From contig CAMUAR010000011.1 of the NCBI GenBank assembly GCA_947086895.1, forward strand, positions 1 through 64,000: a stretch of DNA of 64,000 bases, read 5' to 3'. The notes below the pieces were generated by a model. It did not search any database and was not told where the DNA came from. It worked only from the letters and a program-made list of their open reading frames with translations. Made by a program: the position numbers and the translations under genes. Positions 1 to 8,312 of this stretch are shown in pieces (positions within the stretch are counted from its first letter, which is position 1; each line of letters begins with the position of its first letter). The stretch comes from an uncultured Lachnospiraceae bacterium (GTDB lineage: Bacteria; Bacillota; Clostridia; Lachnospirales; Lachnospiraceae).

Positions 1-296
1 TAATTGCATTGATCTGCACCATCAAATCTGTTGTGTTAACATGCTTACGCTTTTTTTGTAGTTCTGCATAAATAGCTGCTATTGCTTCATATTCCTTGCG
101 AGTATGATTCGTAATATTATCACGATCAATATATTTCATAAGCCGATTCAGTTCTGATGCATAGGTAGTAAAAGTTTTTTTATCTTCAATTGTTCCACAA
201 ACAGCGTTCGCAGCTTCCTGCAGATAAGACAACTTCATGAAATCATAGGTATCAATCAACATCTGCAAATCAAAATTATTTTCTGCCAATAGTGTC
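1..296 (-). pseudogene. Type I restriction enzyme R subunit (HsdR-like), C-terminal fragment running off the window
   Basis: The minus strand is open from just below a TAG at 297-299 to the window edge. It reads as a charged helical segment containing NNFDLQMLIDTYDFMK, ASELNRLMKYIDRDNIT and YEAIAAIYAELQKKRKHV. This resembles the helical C-terminal part of type I restriction R subunits, where a YxxIYxxLxxxK segment precedes the final domain. No start codon or helicase/nuclease part is present. The frame is entered directly from the broken permease gene at 276-398, so this is the 3' part of a rearranged gene. If HsdR, the intact protein would be the ATP-dependent translocase and nuclease subunit of a type I restriction-modification complex. 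The family call rests on pattern memory only. Confidence 0.55.
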
Positions 297-398
297 TAAA
301 CCACAAGCGTTCAATATTGTTGATATAAGCCTGTTTAGCCAGCCCATACCAAGGACTTCATTCTGAAAAAAGTCCCACACATTTTCTAGTACTTCCAT
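276..398 (-). pseudogene. Permease N-terminal remnant (ArsP/DUF318-like), truncated after about 39 codons
   Basis: ATG at 398 is preceded by a good ribosome binding site (AAAGGGG). The frame gives MEVLENVWDFFQNEVLGMGW followed by LNRLISTILNACGLDTIGR, then hits TAA at 276-278. That is the characteristic beginning of the multi-spanning permeases (ArsP/DUF318 type) usually encoded next to ArsR regulators in Clostridia, where GLDTxGR continues into GGSxQFF and the first membrane helix. Here the match stops at about position 282 and HsdR-like coding continues in another frame. The gene is therefore broken by a deletion or rearrangement, not by a point mutation. The ArsR gene directly upstream was probably its regulator. 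Confidence 0.6.
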
Positions 399-484
399 AA
401 AAAGCCCCTTTCATATAGTCATATTGAAATATGTCTATTTAATATTTTGAATATAAGCCGCGCCAAAAAGCAATATAAACTTTC

Positions 485-793
485 TTACTTTTCACAGCAC
501 GACTTGTTTTCACACTCGACATCAAGCGCTGTCAAATGGGTCAAGCATTCTTTTGCCTGTTCTGCACCTTTTTCTGAAATAGAATAGTATGTCCATTTCC
601 CCTCTTTACGCCCAACTACAATTCCAGCGTCACAAAGTATTTTCATGTGGTGGGAAAGAGTGGGTTGTGTTACATTGATTTCATCCAGCAATTTGCAGGC
701 ACATTTTTCACCAGAACGCAACAACTTTATAATTTTAATACGGTTTTCATCACAAAAAGCCTTAAAGATTGCTGCAATTTTTCGTTCATCCAT
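485..793 (-). CDS. ArsR-family metalloregulator
   Basis: This 102-residue winged-helix protein is of normal ArsR/SmtB length. It contains FCDENRIKIIKLLRSGEKCAC, the metal-sensing helix with a CxC pair, then a recognition helix in QPTLSHHMKILCDAGIV and a wing in RKEGKWTYYSI. The C-terminus carries further cysteines (VECENKSCCEK), suggesting a second thiol site. I chose the ATG at 793; an in-frame TTG lies just before it. Such proteins repress their own operon and release DNA on binding arsenite, antimonite or another soft metal. Its expected partner permease downstream is truncated, so the regulator now appears to be orphaned. A consensus promoter lies directly upstream. Confidence 0.9.
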   Translation of the reverse strand: MDERKIAAIFKAFCDENRIKIIKLLRSGEKCACKLLDEINVTQPTLSHHMKILCDAGIVVGRKEGKWTYYSISEKGAEQAKECLTHLTALDVECENKSCCEK

Positions 794-832
794 CAATCAA
801 AGCCGCCTCTCATAGATAATTGTCTATATATC

Positions 833-861
833 ATTATATGCTTCACATAGAAAAATGTCAA
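833..861 (-). promoter_or_regulatory. Promoter of the arsR gene, with a nearby inverted repeat
   Basis: On the minus strand TTGACA (856-861) and TATAAT (833-838) are separated by exactly 17 bases, a perfect vegetative promoter. Just downstream, ATAGA-N6-TCTAT (about 814-829) is an inverted repeat placed where an autorepressing ArsR protein would block transcription. The promoter is seen directly; the operator role is inferred. Confidence 0.85.
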
Positions 862-911
862 TATACTTCTTCGATTTTCAAAAAAGCGGTAAGAAATTAG
901 ACGTGCGGTTA

Positions 912-3419
912 TCAAGAGCTTTCTCCATCTGTACGCTGCGCCTTGCTTTTGCTGATATTTCTTGTATAACGACAGCCATTGGTTTTGTAATTTGAACATC
1001 CAAAAAAATCACCGTAAGAACCGCTTCTGCGCACAAGATGTCCACCACACAAAGGACAGGTATATTGTTCTTTGCGCATGTTCTCTCCGTGAACCTTGTC
1101 AATCTCTTTTACAAAGACCGATTCATTTCCTTTCTGTGTGATAAGCCAAACTTTTTTCTTTGCTCTTGTAATCGCCACATAGAACAAGCGGCGCTCCTCG
1201 GCAAAAGGATAATGATCACAATTATCAAGCAGAAGCTGCAAAATCGGTGCATCCGCGATCTGACTTGGAAAACCCATTCCATAAGCTTTGTTGTTCAGCA
1301 AAAATACATAATCTGCTTGCAGTCCCTTTGAGCCGTGTGCTGTCATAAATGATATTTGCAGATCAGAACGTTTCGTAAAGGTTACTTCTACTCGTCCAGT
1401 GGCAGCATTGTACTGATAAAAAAATTGCTGCTGTCCGTCCAAAACCCTTATATCAAATCGATATCTTCCAAGGAACAGAACCGAACTTTCCCTTGGCAGC
1501 TCCTTCAACCTTTCCGTAAGAAACTCAACACAATATGTATCTGTATATCCTGTAATTTTCTCCATAGAAAAACCGTGGTCTGCAATGGAACTGTGTAGCT
1601 GCTTTCGCTTCTGCTCAGGATTTTTCATAATGAAATTGCTGCTGATATCAATCAGGCTTTGTGGAAAACGATATGTTGTTTCAATACGACTAATTTCTGA
1701 AGCTCCCCAATATTTCTCAAAATTGAGAATAAAACCGATATCACTGCCACTGAACCGATAGATGCTTTGCCAATCATCACCTACACAAAATAAACGAAAG
1801 TCTTTTTGGTGGCGCATTGCATCAAGCAGCCGATAGCGTGCCTGTGAAATGTCCTGATACTCATCCACGATAACATAACGGTATGAATGAACAATCTTTC
1901 CAGACTTAACATACGCAGAAGCCAGATTGATCATATCATTAAAATCAATCTCACCGCATGAATGAAGCATAGCTTGGTAGCTGTTATAAACCGGCTCAAT
2001 CAGATCTATTACAGCGTCAATGCTTGGCAAGTTTAAAAAAATATAATTTCTGTTACGTACATCATCCAGCGTGCAATTATTGCTTTTTGCCAAGGTAATA
2101 ACTGTTGCAAACAGCTCTGCAACGCGATCAAGTTTTTGGTTCTTTGCACCGCTGATTTCAGCCCACATTTCTTTTGGCAACATCGGTGTAAACACTACGC
2201 CTGCTTTTTTGAGGCGTTCTTCTAATCTGGGCAAAAGTTGCTCTTCAAATTTTTCATAGGCATAAACTTCAATCATACGAGTTCCATTTTGACGGTGCAG
2301 TTCACGCTTCCATCTGATTCCCTTCTGATAGGTTTGTGTTGCCGACATTCCATTTTTGCTGGAGAAATAAGATGGAACTTCTCCTTTGCGGTTGATACCA
2401 AAATATTCTATATACAATTCAAAGTCAGGAAGGTAAAAATCAGGATGATATTGCCCGAATTCGGATGTTCTTGTGTCAACTGGATACTCCTGTTCATACA
2501 TATAGGCAATTCCATTTTGAATTAAAAAATTTGCAATGTCCAACTCACCATAGCTTTTTACTGTCTCTTTTTTAAGTGTAACCGGTGGATTGTATTTCAA
2601 ATATGAGCAGTATGCTTCTTCTGTTTGAAAATCAAACTCTGACTTTTGTCCTGTTCCATTGTAAGTCAGATAAACGCACAGCTTTCTCAAATACGCGGCA
2701 TCTTGCGTCAACTTGTCCAGCTGCTTTCGGACAAATTGTCGGATGTCCGAAGTATAGATTTTCGGTTTCTTGCCCTGCACAGACGTGATAATATCCAATC
2801 CGAGTTTATGAAACGTCTGTGCAGTAACTTGTTTTCCGATTTCTTTATTTAACCGCTCGCTCATTTCAAGGGCAGACGCATTTGTAAAGGACAATACAAG
2901 GATATCCTCTGGTGTACAAAGTTTCTTTCCCAGCAGATACTTGACATAACCAACAATGGTAGTAGTTTTTCCAGTTCCAGCACCCGCAAGAACAAGGTGA
3001 TTTCGGACTTTCTTTGTAATACATCGCATTTGCTGCTTGTCAAGCATTTTCCCCTCTACAGGAAGAATAAGTTTTGCTGCATCCGCAATCTTTTGACTTG
3101 CCAACCAATCATTGTACGCTTGCAGTTTAGAAGGAAGATATTCATAAGCTTCAATGAACTTCGGTGCTAAATTGCGAATTTTGCGCCCAGATAGACCGAT
3201 TGAAAATAGTACACCACTTTTTACAGCACAATATGCGGGGTACCACTTCTTTTGAAAAGATTGGATCACACAAGGATCGACAAAATCTTCGCGTGATTCC
3301 CAAAAAGATTTTTCTTCCTGAAGAGCTTCTTTGATCTGTACAAGAAGCGTGTCATCCTCCAAATCTTTTTGAAGCATTGCATCTGCAATATTCGATAACA
3401 TTTTGCTCCAAAAATCCAT
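912..3419 (-). CDS. UvrD/HelD-like superfamily 1 helicase with internal nuclease-like segment and C-terminal zinc ribbon
   Basis: The protein has about 835 residues. The start at 3419 is set by GGAGGTGCTGTT-ATG, not the in-frame codon 11 triplets upstream. Walker A GAGTGKTT lies at about residue 146, and VIVDEYQDISQ is the DEAD-like motif of UvrD helicases. AHGSKGLQADYV and FYVAITRAKK are the late helicase motifs. Between the early and late motifs sits HPDFYLPDFELYIEYFG (about 326-341), a PD-(D/E)XK-like pattern as in helicase IV-type proteins. The C-terminus has CPLCGG...FFGCSNYKTNGC, a topoisomerase-type zinc ribbon. Likely role: unwinding or cleaving DNA in repair or anti-phage defence. 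It shares strand and orientation with the following nucleic-acid genes. Confidence 0.88.
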   Translation of the reverse strand: MDFWSKMLSNIADAMLQKDLEDDTLLVQIKEALQEEKSFWESREDFVDPCVIQSFQKKWYPAYCAVKSGVLFSIGLSGRKIRNLAPKFIEAYEYLPSKLQAYNDWLASQKIADAAKLILPVEGKMLDKQQMRCITKKVRNHLVLAGAGTGKTTTIVGYVKYLLGKKLCTPEDILVLSFTNASALEMSERLNKEIGKQVTAQTFHKLGLDIITSVQGKKPKIYTSDIRQFVRKQLDKLTQDAAYLRKLCVYLTYNGTGQKSEFDFQTEEAYCSYLKYNPPVTLKKETVKSYGELDIANFLIQNGIAYMYEQEYPVDTRTSEFGQYHPDFYLPDFELYIEYFGINRKGEVPSYFSSKNGMSATQTYQKGIRWKRELHRQNGTRMIEVYAYEKFEEQLLPRLEERLKKAGVVFTPMLPKEMWAEISGAKNQKLDRVAELFATVITLAKSNNCTLDDVRNRNYIFLNLPSIDAVIDLIEPVYNSYQAMLHSCGEIDFNDMINLASAYVKSGKIVHSYRYVIVDEYQDISQARYRLLDAMRHQKDFRLFCVGDDWQSIYRFSGSDIGFILNFEKYWGASEISRIETTYRFPQSLIDISSNFIMKNPEQKRKQLHSSIADHGFSMEKITGYTDTYCVEFLTERLKELPRESSVLFLGRYRFDIRVLDGQQQFFYQYNAATGRVEVTFTKRSDLQISFMTAHGSKGLQADYVFLLNNKAYGMGFPSQIADAPILQLLLDNCDHYPFAEERRLFYVAITRAKKKVWLITQKGNESVFVKEIDKVHGENMRKEQYTCPLCGGHLVRRSGSYGDFFGCSNYKTNGCRYTRNISKSKAQRTDGESS

Positions 3420-3469
3420 AACAGCACCTCCATTTGATAATTTTGCAATCAATTACACCAAATATTGAG

Positions 3470-3568
3470 TTATACTTTCCTTCCGTTGTAATTGAGAAGC
3501 TTTTCGTCTTCGTGGTAAAGATAAACCCCGGTTTCCACATTGACAAATACATACTCGCTGTCAGGCAT
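3470..3568 (-). CDS. Very small ORF overlapping the preceding small gene
   Basis: ATG at 3566-3568 overlaps the end of the upstream small ORF (ATGCCTGA), a typical coupling arrangement or the trace of a frameshift. It encodes 32 residues starting MPDSEYVFVNVETGVYLYH and ending at TAA 3470-3472. Its codon pattern looks coding, but no family is recognised. It may be the displaced C-terminal part of the upstream ORF's original protein. Confidence 0.35.
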   Translation of the reverse strand: MPDSEYVFVNVETGVYLYHEDEKLLNYNGRKV

Positions 3569-3755
3569 CCCTTAAAGTTTCAGCTCCAGCCGAGAATCCC
3601 TCAAAAGATCCCCTGACTGCGGCAAAATCCTCTGTGTATTCCTGCGCCCGCTCAAGCAATGCTGAATTTTCTAGATGGCGCAAAAGCTCCCGTACCTCAT
3701 CGCTAAGAGCAAACGCAATCATATATTTTTCTGCATGCTTCTCTAAAAACTTCAT
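3561..3755 (-). CDS. Small hypothetical protein (64 aa)
   Basis: The protein begins MKFLEKHAEKYMIAFALSDE, is helical and acidic, and has a good ribosome binding site (AGAGGG) before the ATG at 3755. The same frame stays open for about 30 codons upstream, reading LAVLENAKISGTELKNNAQF and onward, before a stop. Together with the coupled ORF downstream, this suggests a once longer protein that has lost its start and been frameshifted near 3565. No function can be assigned. It lies between two defence-type genes in the same orientation. Confidence 0.5.
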   Translation of the reverse strand: MKFLEKHAEKYMIAFALSDEVRELLRHLENSALLERAQEYTEDFAAVRGSFEGFSAGAETLRDA

Positions 3756-3955
3756 TTTTTGCCCTCTTGTCTTCTTTATATTTTCATAAAACTGTGCATT
3801 ATTTTTCAGTTCTGTTCCAGAAATTTTTGCATTTTCCAGAACAGCTAAGTTTTATCTGTCAAAAAACAATGGACACGCTGTACCTTATATAATCTACCAG
3901 TCACGAAAACTCACCTCCAGACGGATTTCGAGATAAGCAAAGCTGTTTGATCTTA

Positions 3956-4570
3956 TTATTTTTTTTGTAATTTGCTAAGCAATTTCACAATCCCATCTCT
4001 ATTTTTTGCCGTTTTTATAAAAGTGGGAAGTACATCCGACTGTGTGCGCACTGTTTTATAAGTATCATAAAAATCAAAGGAAACTGCGCGTATATCCGCT
4101 GTCAAATAGTCAATCAAATATTGCAGATATTCCCTGTTTAACGCCCATATTATTTTCCTTCGATAACTTGCCTGAAAATATAACGGATAATGAAAATATG
4201 GATCTTTGGCATTTCGTATATCCTGAAATACAAGATACTGTGGTTTCTCGTCGTATGAAATACTTCCTATTACAGATTCTCTGCAACAGGAACATTTCAC
4301 TCGTACTTTCTGCCCGTGAATTTTACTGTTCGCCACCCAAGTCCGAAAATATTCTCCTGTTGATGTACATTGTGCCGTTACTTCAGCAGCATCGTTTTGA
4401 CCTAGTATTGTCTCTTTTTTTATATAACAGGACTTACATTGAAAAACTGCAATATTATGCTCCTTATCAAAACGAACAACTCCTGCTTTTTCACATTTTG
4501 GACAAGCAACAATGATATCAGACCAAAAAGAAAAAGTATAGTATGGAGAATCAAAAAATCTTTTCACCAT
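3956..4570 (-). CDS. Zinc-ribbon hypothetical protein
   Basis: The start at 4570 is chosen because GGGGGAG precedes it by six bases; an in-frame codon eight triplets upstream lacks this. The product has 204 residues. CPKCEKAG and CKSC near residues 24-50 form a CxxC...CxxC zinc ribbon, and a further CSCC cluster lies near residue 95. The second half is rich in aromatic residues (YFHYPLYFQASYRR, IIWALNREYLQYLIDYL). The arrangement resembles TFIIB-like zinc-ribbon proteins of unknown role found near defence and repair genes. It ends 206 bases after the preceding gene's stop codon in transcription order and is probably transcribed with its neighbours. Function unknown. Confidence 0.7.
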   Translation of the reverse strand: MVKRFFDSPYYTFSFWSDIIVACPKCEKAGVVRFDKEHNIAVFQCKSCYIKKETILGQNDAAEVTAQCTSTGEYFRTWVANSKIHGQKVRVKCSCCRESVIGSISYDEKPQYLVFQDIRNAKDPYFHYPLYFQASYRRKIIWALNREYLQYLIDYLTADIRAVSFDFYDTYKTVRTQSDVLPTFIKTAKNRDGIVKLLSKLQKK

Positions 4571-4680
4571 ATAAGCTCCCCCTTGAAAGTTCACGTTCCT
4601 TTATCGCTGTCTTTATTGCAGATTCGCTACTTATTATCCACAATAAACTTTTTTTTTAACTTCAGCGCAAACCATCGTAC

Positions 4681-4733
4681 ATCACTTCCTTTATTTCACC
4701 GTGCATAGGGCATTTTAATCAAAAAAAACTTTG
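4681..4733 (-). repeat. Possible degenerate copy of the dispersed leader element
   Basis: Plus-strand GGGCATTTTAATCA (about 4708-4721) followed by AACTTTGT closely matches the distal half of the leader element upstream of carA (54,799-54,826). The GC hairpin and the SD-adjacent part are not recognisable here, and no start codon follows. It may be a decayed copy in the gap between two genes. Confidence 0.25.
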
Positions 4734-4776
4734 TACTGCCAAACAACACAAAATCCTACAGGGAACATGGAGAGCT

Positions 4777-7434
4777 TTAACCTCTTTTCTTTCCGAAACT
4801 CTTAGATACCATGCCTTTTTTTTTGCTGGAATCCTCCTTTTCTTTCCGCGCTGAATTCTGCTTGCTATGCTGCTTTGGCAATGTATTGGAATTTTCACTT
4901 TTTTTCATCTTCGTCTCTTGTGCAGGTTTTGTTTTCTTCTGCTTCTCGGAGACGGAAGGCTTTTTTTCTGAGATAAGCGCGATATCATAAACATCCAGCT
5001 TATGCCCTAACAATCGAATAATTTCCAGTTCATCCAACGCATCGAAAACGGCATTATGCGTCTCGCTGTAATTTTTATTTTTTCGAAGCATTTTCAGCAC
5101 TTCCTCAACGCCGTATCCCCGCTTTAATTTTCCAGTTTTATAACAATCTGCGGTGCTTGGTATCGCATGATTATACTGACGGTATGCCGCCAAACGCATA
5201 ATATCATACCATTGATATTTCGAATATTCCGGCAAATGATTTTTATCAAATGCTGCATTGTATGCAAAAAGTTTCTGTATTTTATAGGAATCCATCCATT
5301 CCTTAATCTCTTTCAAGGCCTGCTTTCTGCTTGCGATACGCACATTTTTTTCATTAGGACGAAGCTCGTTAAAATACATTCCGCCCACTTTGTATTCCGG
5401 GTCAAGAATATAATATATCGAATCAACTTTCTTTTTCGTCCTTGCATCGGCAATCACTATGCCAATCGACATTACTGCATCGTTCCAATTTGTTTCCGTA
5501 TCAATTACCGCAAATTTATCCACTGTATCTTGTTCTCCTTGTTTCTTAGCTAAATTTTTTATATTTTTATATAACTGCCCAGAACTTTCAAAAGGCTTAT
5601 AATAATTTTCAATCATTCCTTTTGTAATTGCTTTTGCTACTGTGTTTAAAAAAACTTTTTTATCAGGCACTTCGATCTCGTACAATGTATTATCCCTTAC
5701 ATTCCACAAAATTCCTTTTGGAAGATTCATTGCCATCATGTAGACAGCGCACTGCAAAAAATGTTCGTGTGTTAATTCCGACACGAATTTCAGCTCATAC
5801 ACAATATTATCTTTTACTGCATCGGCAAATCCTCTGACTGAAAATAGAACTGTTCCATTTTCACAATTTGAAAAATCGATCCGGCATTCTACCTGTGCGT
5901 TTTCCTTTGTATTTAACCGCGTTTTTAAGCGATCTTTTATCAATCTGCTCTGTTCTTCATTTACCAGCGGCGGAATTACCTGTGTTCGATATCGGTTCTG
6001 TTTTGTATCAAGCGAAACCAAAAATAATATCTTTTGATCCAGCGAACTGTTTTGCAGCTTTTTTGTGTACAATCGATTTAATTCAGGATTTAAAAGAAGC
6101 CTTAATCTTATCTCCGCATCAATTTGATATTGTTCAAAAAAAGCAGCTTCCTGATAAATTCCGATACAGGGCGACAGATCAATAAAATCATCCGTACTTT
6201 TTACATGGATTGGCGAATTATCCTTTTGCACAAGCTTATGTATTTTTAGCTGGGAAAAACACCGTTCCACATCCTCTTTATATTTAAATTCAAACATTTC
6301 GCTTATATTTAAATCATCAAACTTGTGATTTGTCTTAACAAATGTCGAAAGTGTTTTTTCAGACAGCATAGCGTCATCGGGTTTTACAAAAATAATATGA
6401 TTTTTTCCTCTGCTTGCAGCAACACAAAAAATATTTCTTAAGATTGTGTACGATTGCTGCGATTTTGATATTCTTATACGCCAATAACTCTCCGTAAAAT
6501 CAAAAACAACGCAGATTCTCCGCTCCAGTCCTTTGCTGCTGTCGTAGGTGGTAAAAATTGCAGAATCTTCTTTTGGCTCTGCCTTTCCTATCGATTCGTT
6601 ATCTGAGATTGTCGCGTACACTGTTTTTTTATTAAATTTATAAGGATACCGTTCTTCCAAAGTATTTAGCGTATCCGACATTACCCCTGTTCTTGAACCC
6701 AGACATAAAATATCTTCTGGATTTTGTTCTGCCAGAAACGACACAATATCTTTCTTCGCCATTTCTTCAACTTTGCAATCGGCGTTTACTCCTTTGATCT
6801 GTTTTTTCCACACTCTTCCAAGCATGGCAGCCAGATGATCAGACAGACGAAAACACTTAGTAAACCGCAGCGTAAGATGATCTTCCAGAAATTCTTTTAT
6901 AAACATTTCAACTTTTAACGTTGTTTTATCATATATTTTCTGTTCCATATCACCGACTGCAATAATCTGCATAAGAGGATTCGAATTTTTAATCAGCTGC
7001 AATAAATCTGCCAATTCCTGTTCAATATCCTGATATTCGTCGATAATCAGTACATCGTACCGTCCAATCGGCAGTTTATTTTGAATCACGGTCTGTATCA
7101 AATCCGAAACGCCCACCGACACGCCGTTTCTGTTTAAAATCATATACGCAAACCCGTGATAATTTGTCACTGTTACATTTTTCTTTTTTATTTTCGACTT
7201 TGCATCCAATTTTAAAAGTTTGTTGTAGGTCAAATACAAAATCTTTTTTGTACTTGGCAGTTTGTTGCATAAATTCTGAATTGCCGTGGTTTTTCCGCTG
7301 CCAATACAGGCGTCCACAAGAATATTCTCCCCCTGCAGCGCCTTCTCTATAAATAGTTGTTGTTCGCCCGATAACTGCAAAGTGAAAGTCTCCTTCCCAT
7401 CCGCTAAGACTTTTTCTTTTCTATATTTAGACAA
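4777..7434 (-). CDS. Helicase - PD-(D/E)XK-like nuclease - DEDDh exonuclease fusion
   Basis: Three enzyme modules lie in one protein of 885 residues. Residues 1-400 are a UvrD-like helicase: ACIGSGKTT (Walker A, 42-50), LIIDEYQDIEQE and CVAASRGKNHIIFV. Residues about 520-590 include VRGFADAV and IVYELKFVSELTHEHFLQCA, a Cas4/RecB-like PD-(D/E)XK pattern. Residues about 645-815 form a DnaQ-type 3'-5' exonuclease: FAVIDTETNW, YNAAFDKNHL and THNAVFDALDEL. The tail is Lys/Ser-rich and probably disordered. The start is uncertain: TTG at 7434 (weak RBS) or TTG at 7380 behind AAGGAG. It lies 5 bases after the methyltransferase-like gene, so the two form an operon. A role in nucleic-acid degradation or defence is inferred. 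Confidence 0.85.
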   Translation of the reverse strand: MSKYRKEKVLADGKETFTLQLSGEQQLFIEKALQGENILVDACIGSGKTTAIQNLCNKLPSTKKILYLTYNKLLKLDAKSKIKKKNVTVTNYHGFAYMILNRNGVSVGVSDLIQTVIQNKLPIGRYDVLIIDEYQDIEQELADLLQLIKNSNPLMQIIAVGDMEQKIYDKTTLKVEMFIKEFLEDHLTLRFTKCFRLSDHLAAMLGRVWKKQIKGVNADCKVEEMAKKDIVSFLAEQNPEDILCLGSRTGVMSDTLNTLEERYPYKFNKKTVYATISDNESIGKAEPKEDSAIFTTYDSSKGLERRICVVFDFTESYWRIRISKSQQSYTILRNIFCVAASRGKNHIIFVKPDDAMLSEKTLSTFVKTNHKFDDLNISEMFEFKYKEDVERCFSQLKIHKLVQKDNSPIHVKSTDDFIDLSPCIGIYQEAAFFEQYQIDAEIRLRLLLNPELNRLYTKKLQNSSLDQKILFLVSLDTKQNRYRTQVIPPLVNEEQSRLIKDRLKTRLNTKENAQVECRIDFSNCENGTVLFSVRGFADAVKDNIVYELKFVSELTHEHFLQCAVYMMAMNLPKGILWNVRDNTLYEIEVPDKKVFLNTVAKAITKGMIENYYKPFESSGQLYKNIKNLAKKQGEQDTVDKFAVIDTETNWNDAVMSIGIVIADARTKKKVDSIYYILDPEYKVGGMYFNELRPNEKNVRIASRKQALKEIKEWMDSYKIQKLFAYNAAFDKNHLPEYSKYQWYDIMRLAAYRQYNHAIPSTADCYKTGKLKRGYGVEEVLKMLRKNKNYSETHNAVFDALDELEIIRLLGHKLDVYDIALISEKKPSVSEKQKKTKPAQETKMKKSENSNTLPKQHSKQNSARKEKEDSSKKKGMVSKSFGKKRG

Positions 7435-7439
7435 AAATT

Positions 7440-8075
7440 TTAAAATACGCCTTTTATTATTGCTGTATTTATGCGAGGATATAACTTTTGTACAAAAAGT
7501 TTTGTATGTTCTGCATCAATATCCGCGAGATAATTGTACCATTGATAAACGTCTGCTGGCATTTTACCAGAAATCAGTTTATGCGGAACGCCGCAAAGAA
7601 CAATAAGAAACGGAACTTTCTGCAAGGAACATGCTCTGACAATATGTTCTGTAGCTTCACAAGGCTCCTGTGCCACAACAAAATCGTATGTTGTTAAATC
7701 TGTTTTTTTATAATGAAATTCTTCTTTCCGCACCTTGATCTTTGCTACTTCTATGGGTTCTGCTTTTGGATCCATACAAGTCAATTTATATCCCATCTTT
7801 GCAAGCAGCACGGAAAGTTTTGCGTATCTTCCGCATCCTACTTCCAAAATATGAAGTTGTTTTTCTGGCAAAACTTCATTTTGCAGATAGGCTGCAAACC
7901 ATTCCTGTCTGCAAGGTATCCCCTGACGCCAAAACTTAAAATCCAAATATTCATCTGAAATGGTTTCTTTTTGGGGTTCTATAATTTCCTGCTGTAAAGC
8001 TGTAAATTGATCTTTTGTCAATCTGTTTGGATTTTCTTTTTTATATTCTGAAAAACTTATTATTTCTTCTGTCAT
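7440..8075 (-). CDS. Class I SAM-dependent methyltransferase-like protein
   Basis: The start is taken as the ATG at 8075 with GGAGG upstream; ATG at 8090 is an alternative. The central segment LHILEVGCGRYAKLSVLLA is the SAM-binding motif I of Rossmann-fold methyltransferases, followed by the acidic strand end in LTCMDPKAEP. VVAQEPCEATEHIV and VPFLIVLCGVPHKL are consistent with the later core strands. No DNA-methylase catalytic motif (DPPY or NPPF) is visible, so the substrate is unknown. It is immediately upstream of the helicase-nuclease fusion, and the tight spacing suggests the two act together. Confidence 0.65.
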   Translation of the reverse strand: MTEEIISFSEYKKENPNRLTKDQFTALQQEIIEPQKETISDEYLDFKFWRQGIPCRQEWFAAYLQNEVLPEKQLHILEVGCGRYAKLSVLLAKMGYKLTCMDPKAEPIEVAKIKVRKEEFHYKKTDLTTYDFVVAQEPCEATEHIVRACSLQKVPFLIVLCGVPHKLISGKMPADVYQWYNYLADIDAEHTKLFVQKLYPRINTAIIKGVF

Positions 8076-8312
8076 TTTGCATAGATCCTCCATTTCTACA
8101 GCCGTCAAAAAATTCTGCCGCAGACAAAATCAATTTTTTCTGCGCATACTGTTTATATAACTTATCTTACAGAATTTGCAGTTTCTACAATTTATAAATT
8201 TACAAGGATCAAAAAGATTTTTTTTGGTTGTCGAAACGATCTTTGTCTTTTAAAAAGTTCTTTTGTCCACCGACAATCAAAATTATATCAAGCGTTCCTC
8301 TTTCATATAACA

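Noticed and set aside
4042..4515. 157-codon plus-strand ORF
   Set aside because: It is antisense to the zinc-ribbon gene, which has a good RBS and conserved CxxC pairs.
8109..8160. Further copy of the leader element (ATTCTGCCGCAGAC)
   Set aside because: Only a dozen bases resemble it, the hairpin is absent and it is not at the right distance from a start codon.
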